The notes below the pieces were generated by a model. The model was not told the origin of the DNA and did not search any database. It saw nothing but the letters and a program-made list of their open reading frames with translations. Below, piece after piece: positions 25,732 through 34,900 of a DNA stretch of 50,867 nt (within the stretch, counting starts at the first letter, position 1; each line of letters begins with the position of its first letter). A program made the position numbers and the translations under genes. The stretch covers positions 1 through 50,867 of the forward strand of contig CALWBW010000011.1 in assembly GCA_944376195.1 (NCBI GenBank), written 5' to 3'. Source of the stretch: an uncultured Clostridia bacterium. GTDB lineage: Bacteria; Bacillota; Clostridia; Oscillospirales; QAMX01.

Positions 25732-26826
25732 TTACTGATAAATTCGTTCCAAAAGCGGATTCGCGTAAATCGGATTCATGTCAAACACGACCTCGTCCCC
25801 CACTTCACAGGGAATTTTGGTGACGTTCACCACCGTATGCACCATTCCGATATGTCCCAATACCGGCGCGCGCTTTCCCCGCACCGTAACATAAATACGT
25901 TTGCGTTTCAGCAAAAGTTTGAAATCGCTGAAAAGGTAGCGCAGCTTATCCCGGAAACGGAAAATATCGCGCTCACGCGAAACCTGAAAGCCGTCGCTAT
26001 ATCCAAACGGCACTACGGCAATCCGTGTCGGGCCCTTTGCACGAAACGCCGCGCCGTATCCCACCGTACTGCCTGCCTCCAGCCAACGAACCTCCGTCAC
26101 CGTCGCCACGGCATGTCCTACCGGCTGCAACCCGGAGGCGCCCCGTCCCGCTACGCGGCCCAGAAAGGCCGACCCGATTCGTACCGCGTCCGTACCGCTG
26201 ATATCGTGCCCGAACAAAAACGCGGAATTGGCAAAGTGTACAATTCCGGGGTCATAACCCGCGGCATGAATCGCCTCCGCCGTGGACAGCAATGATTTGA
26301 GTTGTTCATCCGCCGTAGTTCCCTTGGAAAACGCCAGATTGCTATGTGAATAAATCCCCGAAACAGCGATTTTGGGCATGAACCGGAAAATCGAAAGAAT
26401 TTTATCCGTCTCATTTGCCCGAAACCCATACCGTCCCATTCCGGTATCCACTTTAATGTGCGCCTCTACAACTTCACCACGTTTTTCCGCCATACCGTTT
26501 AACACGACAGCCGCCTCATAGGAACCAATCGTTGCTACAGCCTTTGCCTCCAAGATATCCGCAATATCTTCCTCGTCGGCGGTAGAGCGCATGACAAGGA
26601 TCTCCTCGTCAATAAACCCCGCCAGGCGTAGTTTGATGGCATCCGTCGGCTCCGTCACGGCAAAACGCTCAATGCCGCAATCCCGCAATTCATGCGCAAA
26701 TTGAAGCATCCCGAGCCCATATCCGTTCCCCTTCAGGACAGCATAGACCGCGCGGCCATCCGCCTTGCGTTTCACCGCGTCGATGTTGTTTCTCAGCCTG
26801 TCCCGCTCCACTATATACGCTTTCAT
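25732..26826 (-). CDS. alr: Alanine racemase (Alr-type, fold type III PLP enzyme)
   Basis: Interconverts L- and D-alanine for peptidoglycan. The 364-residue protein has the PLP lysine K32 (AVLKGNGYGLG), the barrel motifs HIKVDTGMGRYGF and GIYSHSNLA, and the catalytic tyrosine of the second base at Y257 (STVGYGAAFRA). The C-terminal motif reads GHIGMVHTVVNV where most Alr have GRVCMDQ, so it is a diverged member; serine racemase (VanT-like) activity cannot be excluded. GGAGG lies ten bases upstream of the start. It follows femX by 21 bases in the same operon. Confidence 0.9.
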   Translation of the reverse strand: MKAYIVERDRLRNNIDAVKRKADGRAVYAVLKGNGYGLGMLQFAHELRDCGIERFAVTEPTDAIKLRLAGFIDEEILVMRSTADEEDIADILEAKAVATIGSYEAAVVLNGMAEKRGEVVEAHIKVDTGMGRYGFRANETDKILSIFRFMPKIAVSGIYSHSNLAFSKGTTADEQLKSLLSTAEAIHAAGYDPGIVHFANSAFLFGHDISGTDAVRIGSAFLGRVAGRGASGLQPVGHAVATVTEVRWLEAGSTVGYGAAFRAKGPTRIAVVPFGYSDGFQVSRERDIFRFRDKLRYLFSDFKLLLKRKRIYVTVRGKRAPVLGHIGMVHTVVNVTKIPCEVGDEVVFDMNPIYANPLLERIYQ

Positions 26827-26847
26827 CTCAAGGACGCCTCCATTTTT

Positions 26848-27909
26848 TTACTTAGCCTGGTTTTTATGCGTATACCGGAGCCTGCGCAATTTCCGGTACC
26901 AGTGCTGCCCATGTTCCAGCAGCAGATATACCGGCCGGTTCAGCACCAGGTTCGTTTCCCCTACAAATTCACAAAAATCACCGTTGAATCCCTTTTTAAA
27001 ACGATAGAGCCCATAAAGAGGGTTGTCCTCCGAAAGGTCGCCCGAGACGCCGCGGAAATCATAAATGCGGCTGCCCTTTTCAATGGCCCAGCGGATCATT
27101 TCCCATTGCAAAAGGTAGTTCGGCATCACATTACGCGACTCATTCGACGACGCGCCATACAGATACCACACCTTGTCGCCGTACCAGATGGCCAGCGTGC
27201 CGGCAACGGGCTTTCCCTCATAAAACGCCATATACAGTCTTGCGTGCTCGCCCAGTGCGTCCAACATTTTGGCAAAATAGTCCGCGCCACGGGTGATAAA
27301 CCCATCCCGCACCCCGGTTTCCTGCATAATACGCGCAAATTCCGGCACCATTTCCTTCCCGCAAATCCGCACAGTGACGCCTTTTCGCACCGCCAGGCGA
27401 ATGTTATAGCGCGTCTTCTGCTGAAACGACGCCATCAATTCTTCTTCGCCGCGTCCCGCCATATCAATACGGAAGACATAACGCGGCTGTACGCCTTCGA
27501 AATTCTTGCTTCCCTCGTCGATGCGGAAGCCTTCCTCGCGCAAAAGCTGCGCAAACGCCGTATCGGACGAGAGCACGGCGGGATCCATCTTCAGCTCATA
27601 GCCGTGATAACGCCTGGCAATCTGCCGCGCGCCAGAAATCAGCTCATGTAAGGTTTCTTTGTCGTGCGGATCACAGACAGGCGCACGTCCGGCATACAAG
27701 ATGGTCCAGGGCACCACGGGCAGACGGCGGATCAAAACGCTCATCGCGCCGCGGACCGCGCCATCCTTCCCGCGGGACATCACGCCCTCCCAAATCCAGT
27801 TGTCCTTCACCCTGCCCCACAGGCAGGACTGCATAAAATGTCCATACGGGTGGGACATGACAAACGATTCATATTCCTCCCGGTTTTTTTCCGTCACAAA
27901 TTCGATCAA
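26848..27909 (-). CDS. FemXAB-family peptidoglycan bridge aminoacyltransferase
   Basis: Transfers an amino acid from aminoacyl-tRNA to the stem-peptide lysine (or other acceptor) of lipid-linked peptidoglycan precursors, at the cytosolic membrane face. About 353 residues with the double GNAT-like fold: HPYGHFMQSCLWGRVK (about residues 18-33), the FQQKTRYNIRLAVRKGV acceptor region and the late motif YDFRGVSGDLSEDNPLYGLY with RFKKGFNG. The start is placed at TTG 27909 because GGAGG is nine bases upstream; the longer frame from 27978 has no ribosome site and an unrelated cysteine-rich lead. First gene of femX-alr, pointing to a bridge containing alanine or serine (inference). Confidence 0.9.
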   Translation of the reverse strand: MIEFVTEKNREEYESFVMSHPYGHFMQSCLWGRVKDNWIWEGVMSRGKDGAVRGAMSVLIRRLPVVPWTILYAGRAPVCDPHDKETLHELISGARQIARRYHGYELKMDPAVLSSDTAFAQLLREEGFRIDEGSKNFEGVQPRYVFRIDMAGRGEEELMASFQQKTRYNIRLAVRKGVTVRICGKEMVPEFARIMQETGVRDGFITRGADYFAKMLDALGEHARLYMAFYEGKPVAGTLAIWYGDKVWYLYGASSNESRNVMPNYLLQWEMIRWAIEKGSRIYDFRGVSGDLSEDNPLYGLYRFKKGFNGDFCEFVGETNLVLNRPVYLLLEHGQHWYRKLRRLRYTHKNQAK

Positions 27910-27980
27910 AACCGTTTTCCTCCAAAAAAACAGGCATCCGCCCGCGCATGTTTCCACAGTCTTCCTGCGATACTGCAAAT

Positions 27981-28009
27981 ATTATCCCACATTCGAAAGA
28001 CTCCGTCAA
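27981..28009 (-). promoter_or_regulatory. Promoter of femX-alr
   Basis: TTGACG (28004-28009), 17 bases, GATAAT (27981-27986) on the minus strand. The 283 bases between femX and the XRE gene hold this promoter, the opposite XRE promoter and its palindrome; no gene is seen between them. Confidence 0.8.
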
Positions 28010-28112
28010 TGTTTTTCCGGTTTTTCCCCAGCCGACTTTCGGTATTTCTCCACAAAGTTCCTTCAAAGCCACGTAAATTTTTAAAAGAATTGCTAAACTG
28101 TCTGTATTTTAC

Positions 28113-28140
28113 TTGCAATGTATAACGGATATGTTATACT
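28113..28140 (+). promoter_or_regulatory. XRE-gene promoter with overlapping palindromic operator
   Basis: TTGCAA (28113-28118), 16 bases, TATACT (28135-28140). A perfect palindrome GTATAAC-GGATAT-GTTATAC (28120-28139) fills the spacer and most of the -10, the classic position for an autorepressor. A second inverted repeat CAGGCT-N8-AGCCTG (28147-28166) follows near the expected transcript start. Confidence 0.75.
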
Positions 28141-28192
28141 ATATTTCAGGCTTATTCATGAGCCTGTAGTACGATAACAAGAAGGGATTTTC

Positions 28193-28870
28193 ATGGCCGA
28201 AGCTTTTCCCAGGACACTTTCTCTCCTTCGCAAAGAACGTGGGATCAGCCAGCGCAGCGCGGCGGAAGCACTGCATGTGTCGCAGGCGCTGTTATCACAT
28301 TACGAAAACGGGGCAAGAGAGCCCAGTTACGATTTTTTAATTCGCGCCGCATCTTATTACCATGTCTCCACGGATTATCTGCTGGGACTCACCATGTCGC
28401 GCGAACGCAGCGAAGACATCCTGCTCGGAGACAGTTCCGGCAACGGAGAACAAGATTCTCTTCCCCGCTTAAAACTGCTTGCCAATTCCATCAGCCTTGT
28501 CTATGACTTACTGCGCAGCATTAAAAACGCTGTCTTCACCGAACGAGTAGAGGAATATCTGGTTCTCGCGGTCTACAAGGTCTTCCGTTACCTTTATATG
28601 TCGTATCCCGGCACTAAGGATGAATTGTTTTCCGTGCCGTTTTCCTCGTTTTCCGAACTCGTCGATATCGAGATGAAACGCGCGGAGTTGGAAATTAAAC
28701 TGCAATCCAATTCCCTTTCCAACTCCAAGACAGGCGGAACGGGGATGTCGTATGACCTTTTAAAACAAAAGTACCCTGAACACAGCCGGTACACGATGCC
28801 GCTTTTATACGACGCCGGCGAATATCTCATGCCGGGCGGCGAAACCCGCGAGCGCAAACGGCATTCCTGA
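28193..28870 (+). CDS. XRE-family helix-turn-helix transcriptional regulator
   Basis: A 225-residue protein whose N-terminus is an HTH_3 domain (about residues 7-64: TLSLLRKERGISQRSAAEAL, then VSQALLSHYENGAREPS and DYLLGL). The remaining 160 residues are a helical region of unknown function with no recognised ligand domain; it ends in basic residues. The palindrome over its promoter suggests self-repression. It diverges from femX-alr, so those wall genes are possible targets. The start has AAGAAGGG ten or so bases upstream. A strong terminator follows. Confidence 0.9.
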   Translation: MAEAFPRTLSLLRKERGISQRSAAEALHVSQALLSHYENGAREPSYDFLIRAASYYHVSTDYLLGLTMSRERSEDILLGDSSGNGEQDSLPRLKLLANSISLVYDLLRSIKNAVFTERVEEYLVLAVYKVFRYLYMSYPGTKDELFSVPFSSFSELVDIEMKRAELEIKLQSNSLSNSKTGGTGMSYDLLKQKYPEHSRYTMPLLYDAGEYLMPGGETRERKRHS

Positions 28871-28894
28871 CTTCACGACTTTCCGACAGACCAG

Positions 28895-28926
28895 ATCCCC
28901 CGGACGATAACGTCCGGGGGATTTTT
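28895..28926 (+). terminator. Terminator of the XRE gene
   Basis: ATCCCCCGGACG-ATAA-CGTCCGGGGGAT followed by TTTTTG. It also stands directly after the convergent glucan-synthase gene, but the minus side lacks a T-run. Confidence 0.9.
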
Positions 28927-28927
28927 G

Positions 28928-31900
28928 TCAAATACCCAGTTCTGCTCGGATCCGGGCGCCGTCGGTGGGCAGGTCAATCGCGTCGGCAGGCCTTCCGTCC
29001 ACCTCAAGTCCCCGTGCGCCGCCGCGCCGCACCTTCAGTTCCACGCAGCCGCCGTCCGTCTCAAATTCGACGGTGAATCCATTCCAGGAGGCCGGCAGCT
29101 TCGGATGGACATAAAGCTTGCCGCGTTCAAACCGCAGCCCGAGCAGTTCGCCGAGCGCCGCCTGCAAATACCAGCCCGCCGCGCCGGTATAAATACTCCA
29201 TCCGCCGCGTCCATACAGGCCGTCCGCCGCATAAACGTCCGCGGCGAGGTAATAAGGCTCCGCCAAATACCGTGCACCGCGCTCAGAGGGCAGCAGCGTC
29301 AAAAGCAGGGCCGCCGCCTCTTCCGTCATCCCGGCGCGGAAAAGGCCCATGGCGAGCCAGATGGCGCCGTGCGTATACTGTCCGCCGTTTTCGCGGATTC
29401 CGGGGGGATACGCTTTGATATACCCCGGCGACTGTACGGAATCCCGGGTAAAGGGCGGCGTAAACAGCCGCACAACCGGGGTTTTCCCCCACAGCAGGGA
29501 AACGGCGCTCTCCAGGGCGGTCCTTTGCTGCACGGCGCGGGTTTCATCCGCCGGGTGCGGGTCCGCCATTGGCGCAAACGCCTGCGAAATTGCATCAATC
29601 TGACACGCGTCCGACTGCTCAGAACCCAGCGGCGCACCATTATCATAGCGTCCGCGCAGGAACCAGCGTCCGTCCCACGCGCGGTATGCCGCCTCCGTCA
29701 GACGGTCCGCAAACCCCGTCCATGCCAAGGCATGCGTCTCGTCGCCGCGCACACGCGCTTCCGCCGCCATTCCGGCAAGCACCATCGCGCCAAACCACGA
29801 GAGCCAGACGCTCTCGCCGCGGCCTTCTGCACCGACCCGATTCATCGCGTCGTTCCAGTCACCGCCGCCCATCAGCGCAAGTCCCTCCGCGCCCGTCCCG
29901 CGGCGTACAAAACAGTCCGCGGCACGAACACAATGCCGCCACAGGCTCTCACGCAGGCCGTTTGCCTTCTCCGGCGTTCCAAACCGTTCCGCACGGCCCG
30001 GTTCCAGCTCTGCTTCCCGCAGATAGGGCGCCTCCCGTTCCAGGAAAGCACGGTCACCGGACACGCGCAGATAGGCGAGCGCCGTATAGGGGAGAAAGAG
30101 CAAATCGTCCGTCATGCGCGTCCGCACGCCGCGGTCCGATACCATCCGGTCGTGGCGGCGGTCGGGGTGCCACCAATGCTGCACGTCCCCCTCCGGATAT
30201 TGGTGCGCCGCCGCACGGAGCAGCTGCCCCCGTACCAGACGGTACCGCTCCTCCCGCGGCGGGAGTGCAAGTAAGGAAAGCACATCCTGTAACTGGTCGC
30301 GAAATCCGTAGGCGCCGGAGCTTTGATACAGGGACGTACGGGCAAACAGACGTCCGGCGATGACTTGATAGGCATTAAAACCGTTCAGGTAACGGTTCAG
30401 GCGTGTGTCCGGGGTTTTCACATGGAGGTCTCCTGTCAGGCCGCGCCAGTAATCCAACGTAGTGCGAAGTCCCGCCGCTGCCCGTTCATAATCTGCCAAA
30501 TCGGTCAAAAGGCGCAACGCGGCATCCTCTGATGCGCAGCCGCAGACAATGACCGCGCGGAACACATCGTTTTCGTGTTCCAGCGGGATTTCCGCCGCGA
30601 TACATGGCAAAAGTCCGGCGCCCGTCCGGTAACTCAGCGTCCCGCTCCGGTAATCCGCCTCGTCGCAGGTAAAACGTTCCGGGGCTGGCTGCGAGGTAAA
30701 CGCAAAGACGTAGGGCGCAAACAGGCGGTTTGCGGTATTCTGTGCGTAAATTACGCGTTTTTCCGCGCTGAACACGGTCTTTACCTGTCCATCCGGGCGC
30801 TCTTGTAATTGTAAGGACGTGTACCAGCGCAGCTTCGCGTTTCGCGCGCGTTCCCCACGCAGCTCAACTAACAGGACACGTGCGTTGATCCACGGATGCA
30901 CATAGGCCGTCAGGCTGGTGTGCAAGCCGGGCAGTTCCCGTTCCCATACGGCCATGCCCGGGGAAAATCGGGTCCGGCTGTCCCCACCGCGTGCGAACAG
31001 GCTGTACGTCTCCCCGTTTGCAAGTACCTCGAGCGTTTCCGGACCGGTAACGGCCAGCGGGTCATTGACCCAGGCGTTCATTTTGTTTTCCCGCGCATTA
31101 TAATACCACAAATAGCCTGAGCCCGTATCCGTCGCCAGATACCCAAACGCCCGGTTTGCCAGGGGATGGCTCCAGGCAAGCGACGGAACTCCACAGATCT
31201 TTACAGCATCACCCGTAAATTCCGTATCCGGTTCCGGGCTGCATACGAAAAATTCCGTAGTTTCCGGTAAAATCTCCAGTTTTCGGGGTTCGGCGGGCTT
31301 TGTCTCCTGCGGCGTCCGGCGCAGGTCATAATAGACGCCGGAAAAGGCGACCAACGCATCGTATTCCCCCGGTTCCAGGGCAGATTCTTCAATCAAATGA
31401 ATCCCGCCGCGCGTTCCCACCAGATTTTCACCGCTCCATCTGCTCAAAATATCCAAAACAGCGCTGTGGCAGCGCCGCATATAGTCTCCGCCATCGTTGA
31501 CAAATAACAAAAGATCGGCATACGCGCCGTTTAAATAGAGAAACATGTGGCGTTTCAGCAGACGTTCTTCCCGCTCTCCCAGTTCCTCGCTCACATGCGC
31601 CGCGATCATCGGCAGATCTCCCGATACGCCGAATTTCCAAAGCGTTTCGCGGCTTTTTTCGTTCCGTTCAATAAACTCCGCCATATGCCTGCGGTCCGGC
31701 GTCAGGAAACAGACGTCGCGGTACATTCGAAAGGCCTCACGTGCGCCGCGCGGCGACATATCCAGCAAGGCGAGCAATTCCGTAATCCGATGAGCCGCCG
31801 AAGTGGGGTTCACATTCAAGGCGCGCCGCGCGGCCGTACGCGCCGCTTCCGCGCTGCGTCCATACGCCAGCGAGACCGTCACAGACTGTTCCCCGCCCGG

Positions 31901-34900
31901 TTTCAGCGAAATTGGAATGCGCAGCACCACGCAGGGGTCCGGCGCGCCGGCGCCCTCTGCGGGGACGTCGCGCAGCAGGCCGCGATAACCCGCCCGTCCC
32001 AGGGCTTTTTCCCGCGCGTTGCACACGCCGGCAAGCGCACCGTCACACGCGACATATGCGTAACTCTCGCTTCCGTCGTTTGCAAATCGGGAGAGCAGCG
32101 CGCCGTCCGGCTGCGGCTCCGCACGCAGAAACAGTTTGGAGAATGCCGGATGTGCGGAAACGGCCTGCATGGTATCCAACGCAGGTTCCAGGTAACAGAT
32201 CAGCGTCGTTTCCAACGGCTGCGAACCGGTATTCCGCAACCGCACCCGGCGTACGCCGGCGGTATCGTCCGGACAGACCAGCGTGGAAACGCTGCACGCA
32301 AGCGTCTGCCAAGCCATCTCGTGGATAGCGCGCGCCGTTTCAAAACGCGCCGTGTACCGGACGTCTCTATCAAAAAATGGGGCGGGCGTCAGGGACAGCA
32401 GCCGGCCGCCGTCTGTTACGAAGAACAGGATTCCGCAAGCGCCGCCCACCTGGCGTCCGTCGAAACGTGTGAGGTCCCGCATGCCGCAAAGCGTGCGGTT
32501 CAACCCGGTGTTGGTCACAAGCGTACGATAACTGCCGTTGGACAGCATGAGGCATTCCGGCCTCCAGGGATCATATTCGGCGCCTTCATACAGCACCGCA
32601 TCGCTTTTGGGCACTACACGTTCCGTGCGTACCTCTGCCGGCTCGTTCTCCGGCGCAAGCGGTGCGCCGACCGGGACCCGTTCCTGTAACAAAGACCGGA
32701 ACGCCGCCATGTGCGCGTCCGACATAAACCGCCGCACCATCACCTTCTCACAGAGGGTATTGGCCACGGCAAGCAGGCTCATCCCGAGATGGTGCGCCAT
32801 ATAGGAGCGCACCGGCAGATAAGCGCATCCATCCGGCACCCTGGGGTGTGTCATGTCAAGCGCCTCAAAAAAGCCGTAATCGCCGCTCATTTCCAAAGAC
32901 TCATAGCGGCGCAAATTGCGCACCGCGTCCTGTGGGTCGACAAGCAGGGCCAGATATGCCGCGTAAGGCGCCAGAACCGTTTCCCGGTCCAACCCGCGTT
33001 TCAGCCCGAGCGCCTGTACACCGTGCGCTTTATACTGATAATTCATCTCTGTGTCAAACGCGAAAAACCCGCTCTCTGAAATTCCATAGGGCATCCCGTC
33101 GGGCGCGCGCCGTTTCTGACAGTAAAGCGCAAACTGTTCGCTCTCATATAAAAGAGATTCCGGATAGCTTTCTAAAAGCAGCGGCGGCATCAGGTATTCA
33201 AACATCGTGCCGGACCAGGACGCCAGACCACGATAACCGTCAAGGCCCAGGAGCGAACGCCCCAGTCTTCCCCAGTGACGCGGTTCCACTTCCCCACGTG
33301 CAACGGCCACATAGGAAGTCAGACGGGCTTCACTGGCCAGCAAGTCATAATGACCCTCGCCCGGCCGGTTGTGTTCCACATCCCAGCCCAGGCGAAAAAG
33401 ACGACGCTCTTCGTCATAAAGCGGCGCCAGGCGCATCTCGCACGACAATTTCCGGACACGTCCGGCAAGCGCTTCCGCGCGCGGCAGCGGCATTTCTCGC
33501 AGCCCGGCCTCCAACGCAATCAGGCAGGCAAGCAGGTTGCCGGAATCCACCGAAGAGACACGGCGCGGATACATCGGCAAGGCGTCCTTTGTCTGATACC
33601 AGTTATAGAGATTCCCGTTCCATTTCTCCATACGTTCCAGGGTGGAAATTGTACGTTCCATTCGCTCGAGGACAGCATCCGTTTCCTCCAGTCCCAGGTC
33701 CGCCGCAGCGAGAAAGGCGAGCAGCGCAAGCCCGATGTTGGTCGGGGACGTTCGCTGCGCCACGCCGACGGCAGGCTGCAGCTGCACGTTATCCGGCGGC
33801 AGCCAACAATTTTCCGCGTTCATATGGTCGCGGAAATAGGCAAACATCTGTCCGGCCCGTGCAAGCAGCCAGGCGCGGTCCTCCTCCGAAAGCGCTTTCG
33901 GCTCAGCATTTTGCTTCCGGCTGATCCGATGCGCGGCATACGGCGCGATAAACCACGCCGCCGCCGTTAGAATACAGGCCGCCGCACGGAAAATGCCCCG
34001 ATACGGCGCGGCAAGTACCAGCGCCGCTGCAAGGCAGCACGGCCACATCCGGGTGTCGTATTTCCGCTTGTCGTCCTGTTTTCCCGCGAGCTGCGCTGCG
34101 GTTGTCCACTCCAGCATGCCCCGGTGCGTCACCAGCATCCGCCATAATGCCGTCGCCGCCGCACTGAGCCCAATCCAGGCGCGGTAGGGCAAAAACACAG
34201 TGTCCAGGATGCTGCGCCAGACTGCGGTACGCAGTGTGGGCATCACCCCGCTGAGATAGCGTTCGCTGCCGCCGTCGGTCCGCACGGCGCAAAATAACAC
34301 CGGCGCCGCCAAGCAGAGCAGTACAACGGCGGGCAGTGCCGGGAAGCGGCCCCATGCAGCCGCCAATATGGCAAACAAAAGTGCGGCAGGGGTCAGGCTC
34401 CGCCGTACATTATCTAAAATTCGCCACTTTGCCAGCCAGTCCAGCGGATTCCGTTCTCCCCCTTCTCCCGTGCGTACATGGGGAAACAACCAGGGAATCA
34501 GTTGCCAATCTCCGCGTATCCACCGGTGTTCGCGCGTAAAATAGGAACTTACGCTGCCCGGAAATCCATCCAGAAACTCCATTCCATCCGCAAAACCGGC
34601 CCGCAGATAACTTCCTTCGATCATATCGTGAGAAAGTATAGCGTTTTCCGGAAAACGGCGATCTAAAACCGCGGCATAGGATTCCACCTCGAAAATCCCT
34701 TTTCCCGTATAACTGCTTGTACCATAAAGGTCGTTGTCCAAATCCGGCGCCGTTCCCCCATAGGGATCGCTGCCGCCGGGGCCCGCGTATACCGCGGCAA
34801 ACGGCGTCTGCGACGCAGCCTCCAATCCCGTAGCAATGCGCGGATGAATCAGCGCATGTCCCGCCGTAACTACGCGCCGGGCAGGGTCCACAACCGGACG

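Noticed and set aside
28925..30274. Long plus-strand frames opposite the glucan-synthase gene
   Set aside because: Proline/arginine/alanine-rich translations typical of GC-rich antisense frames; the minus-strand gene is conserved throughout.
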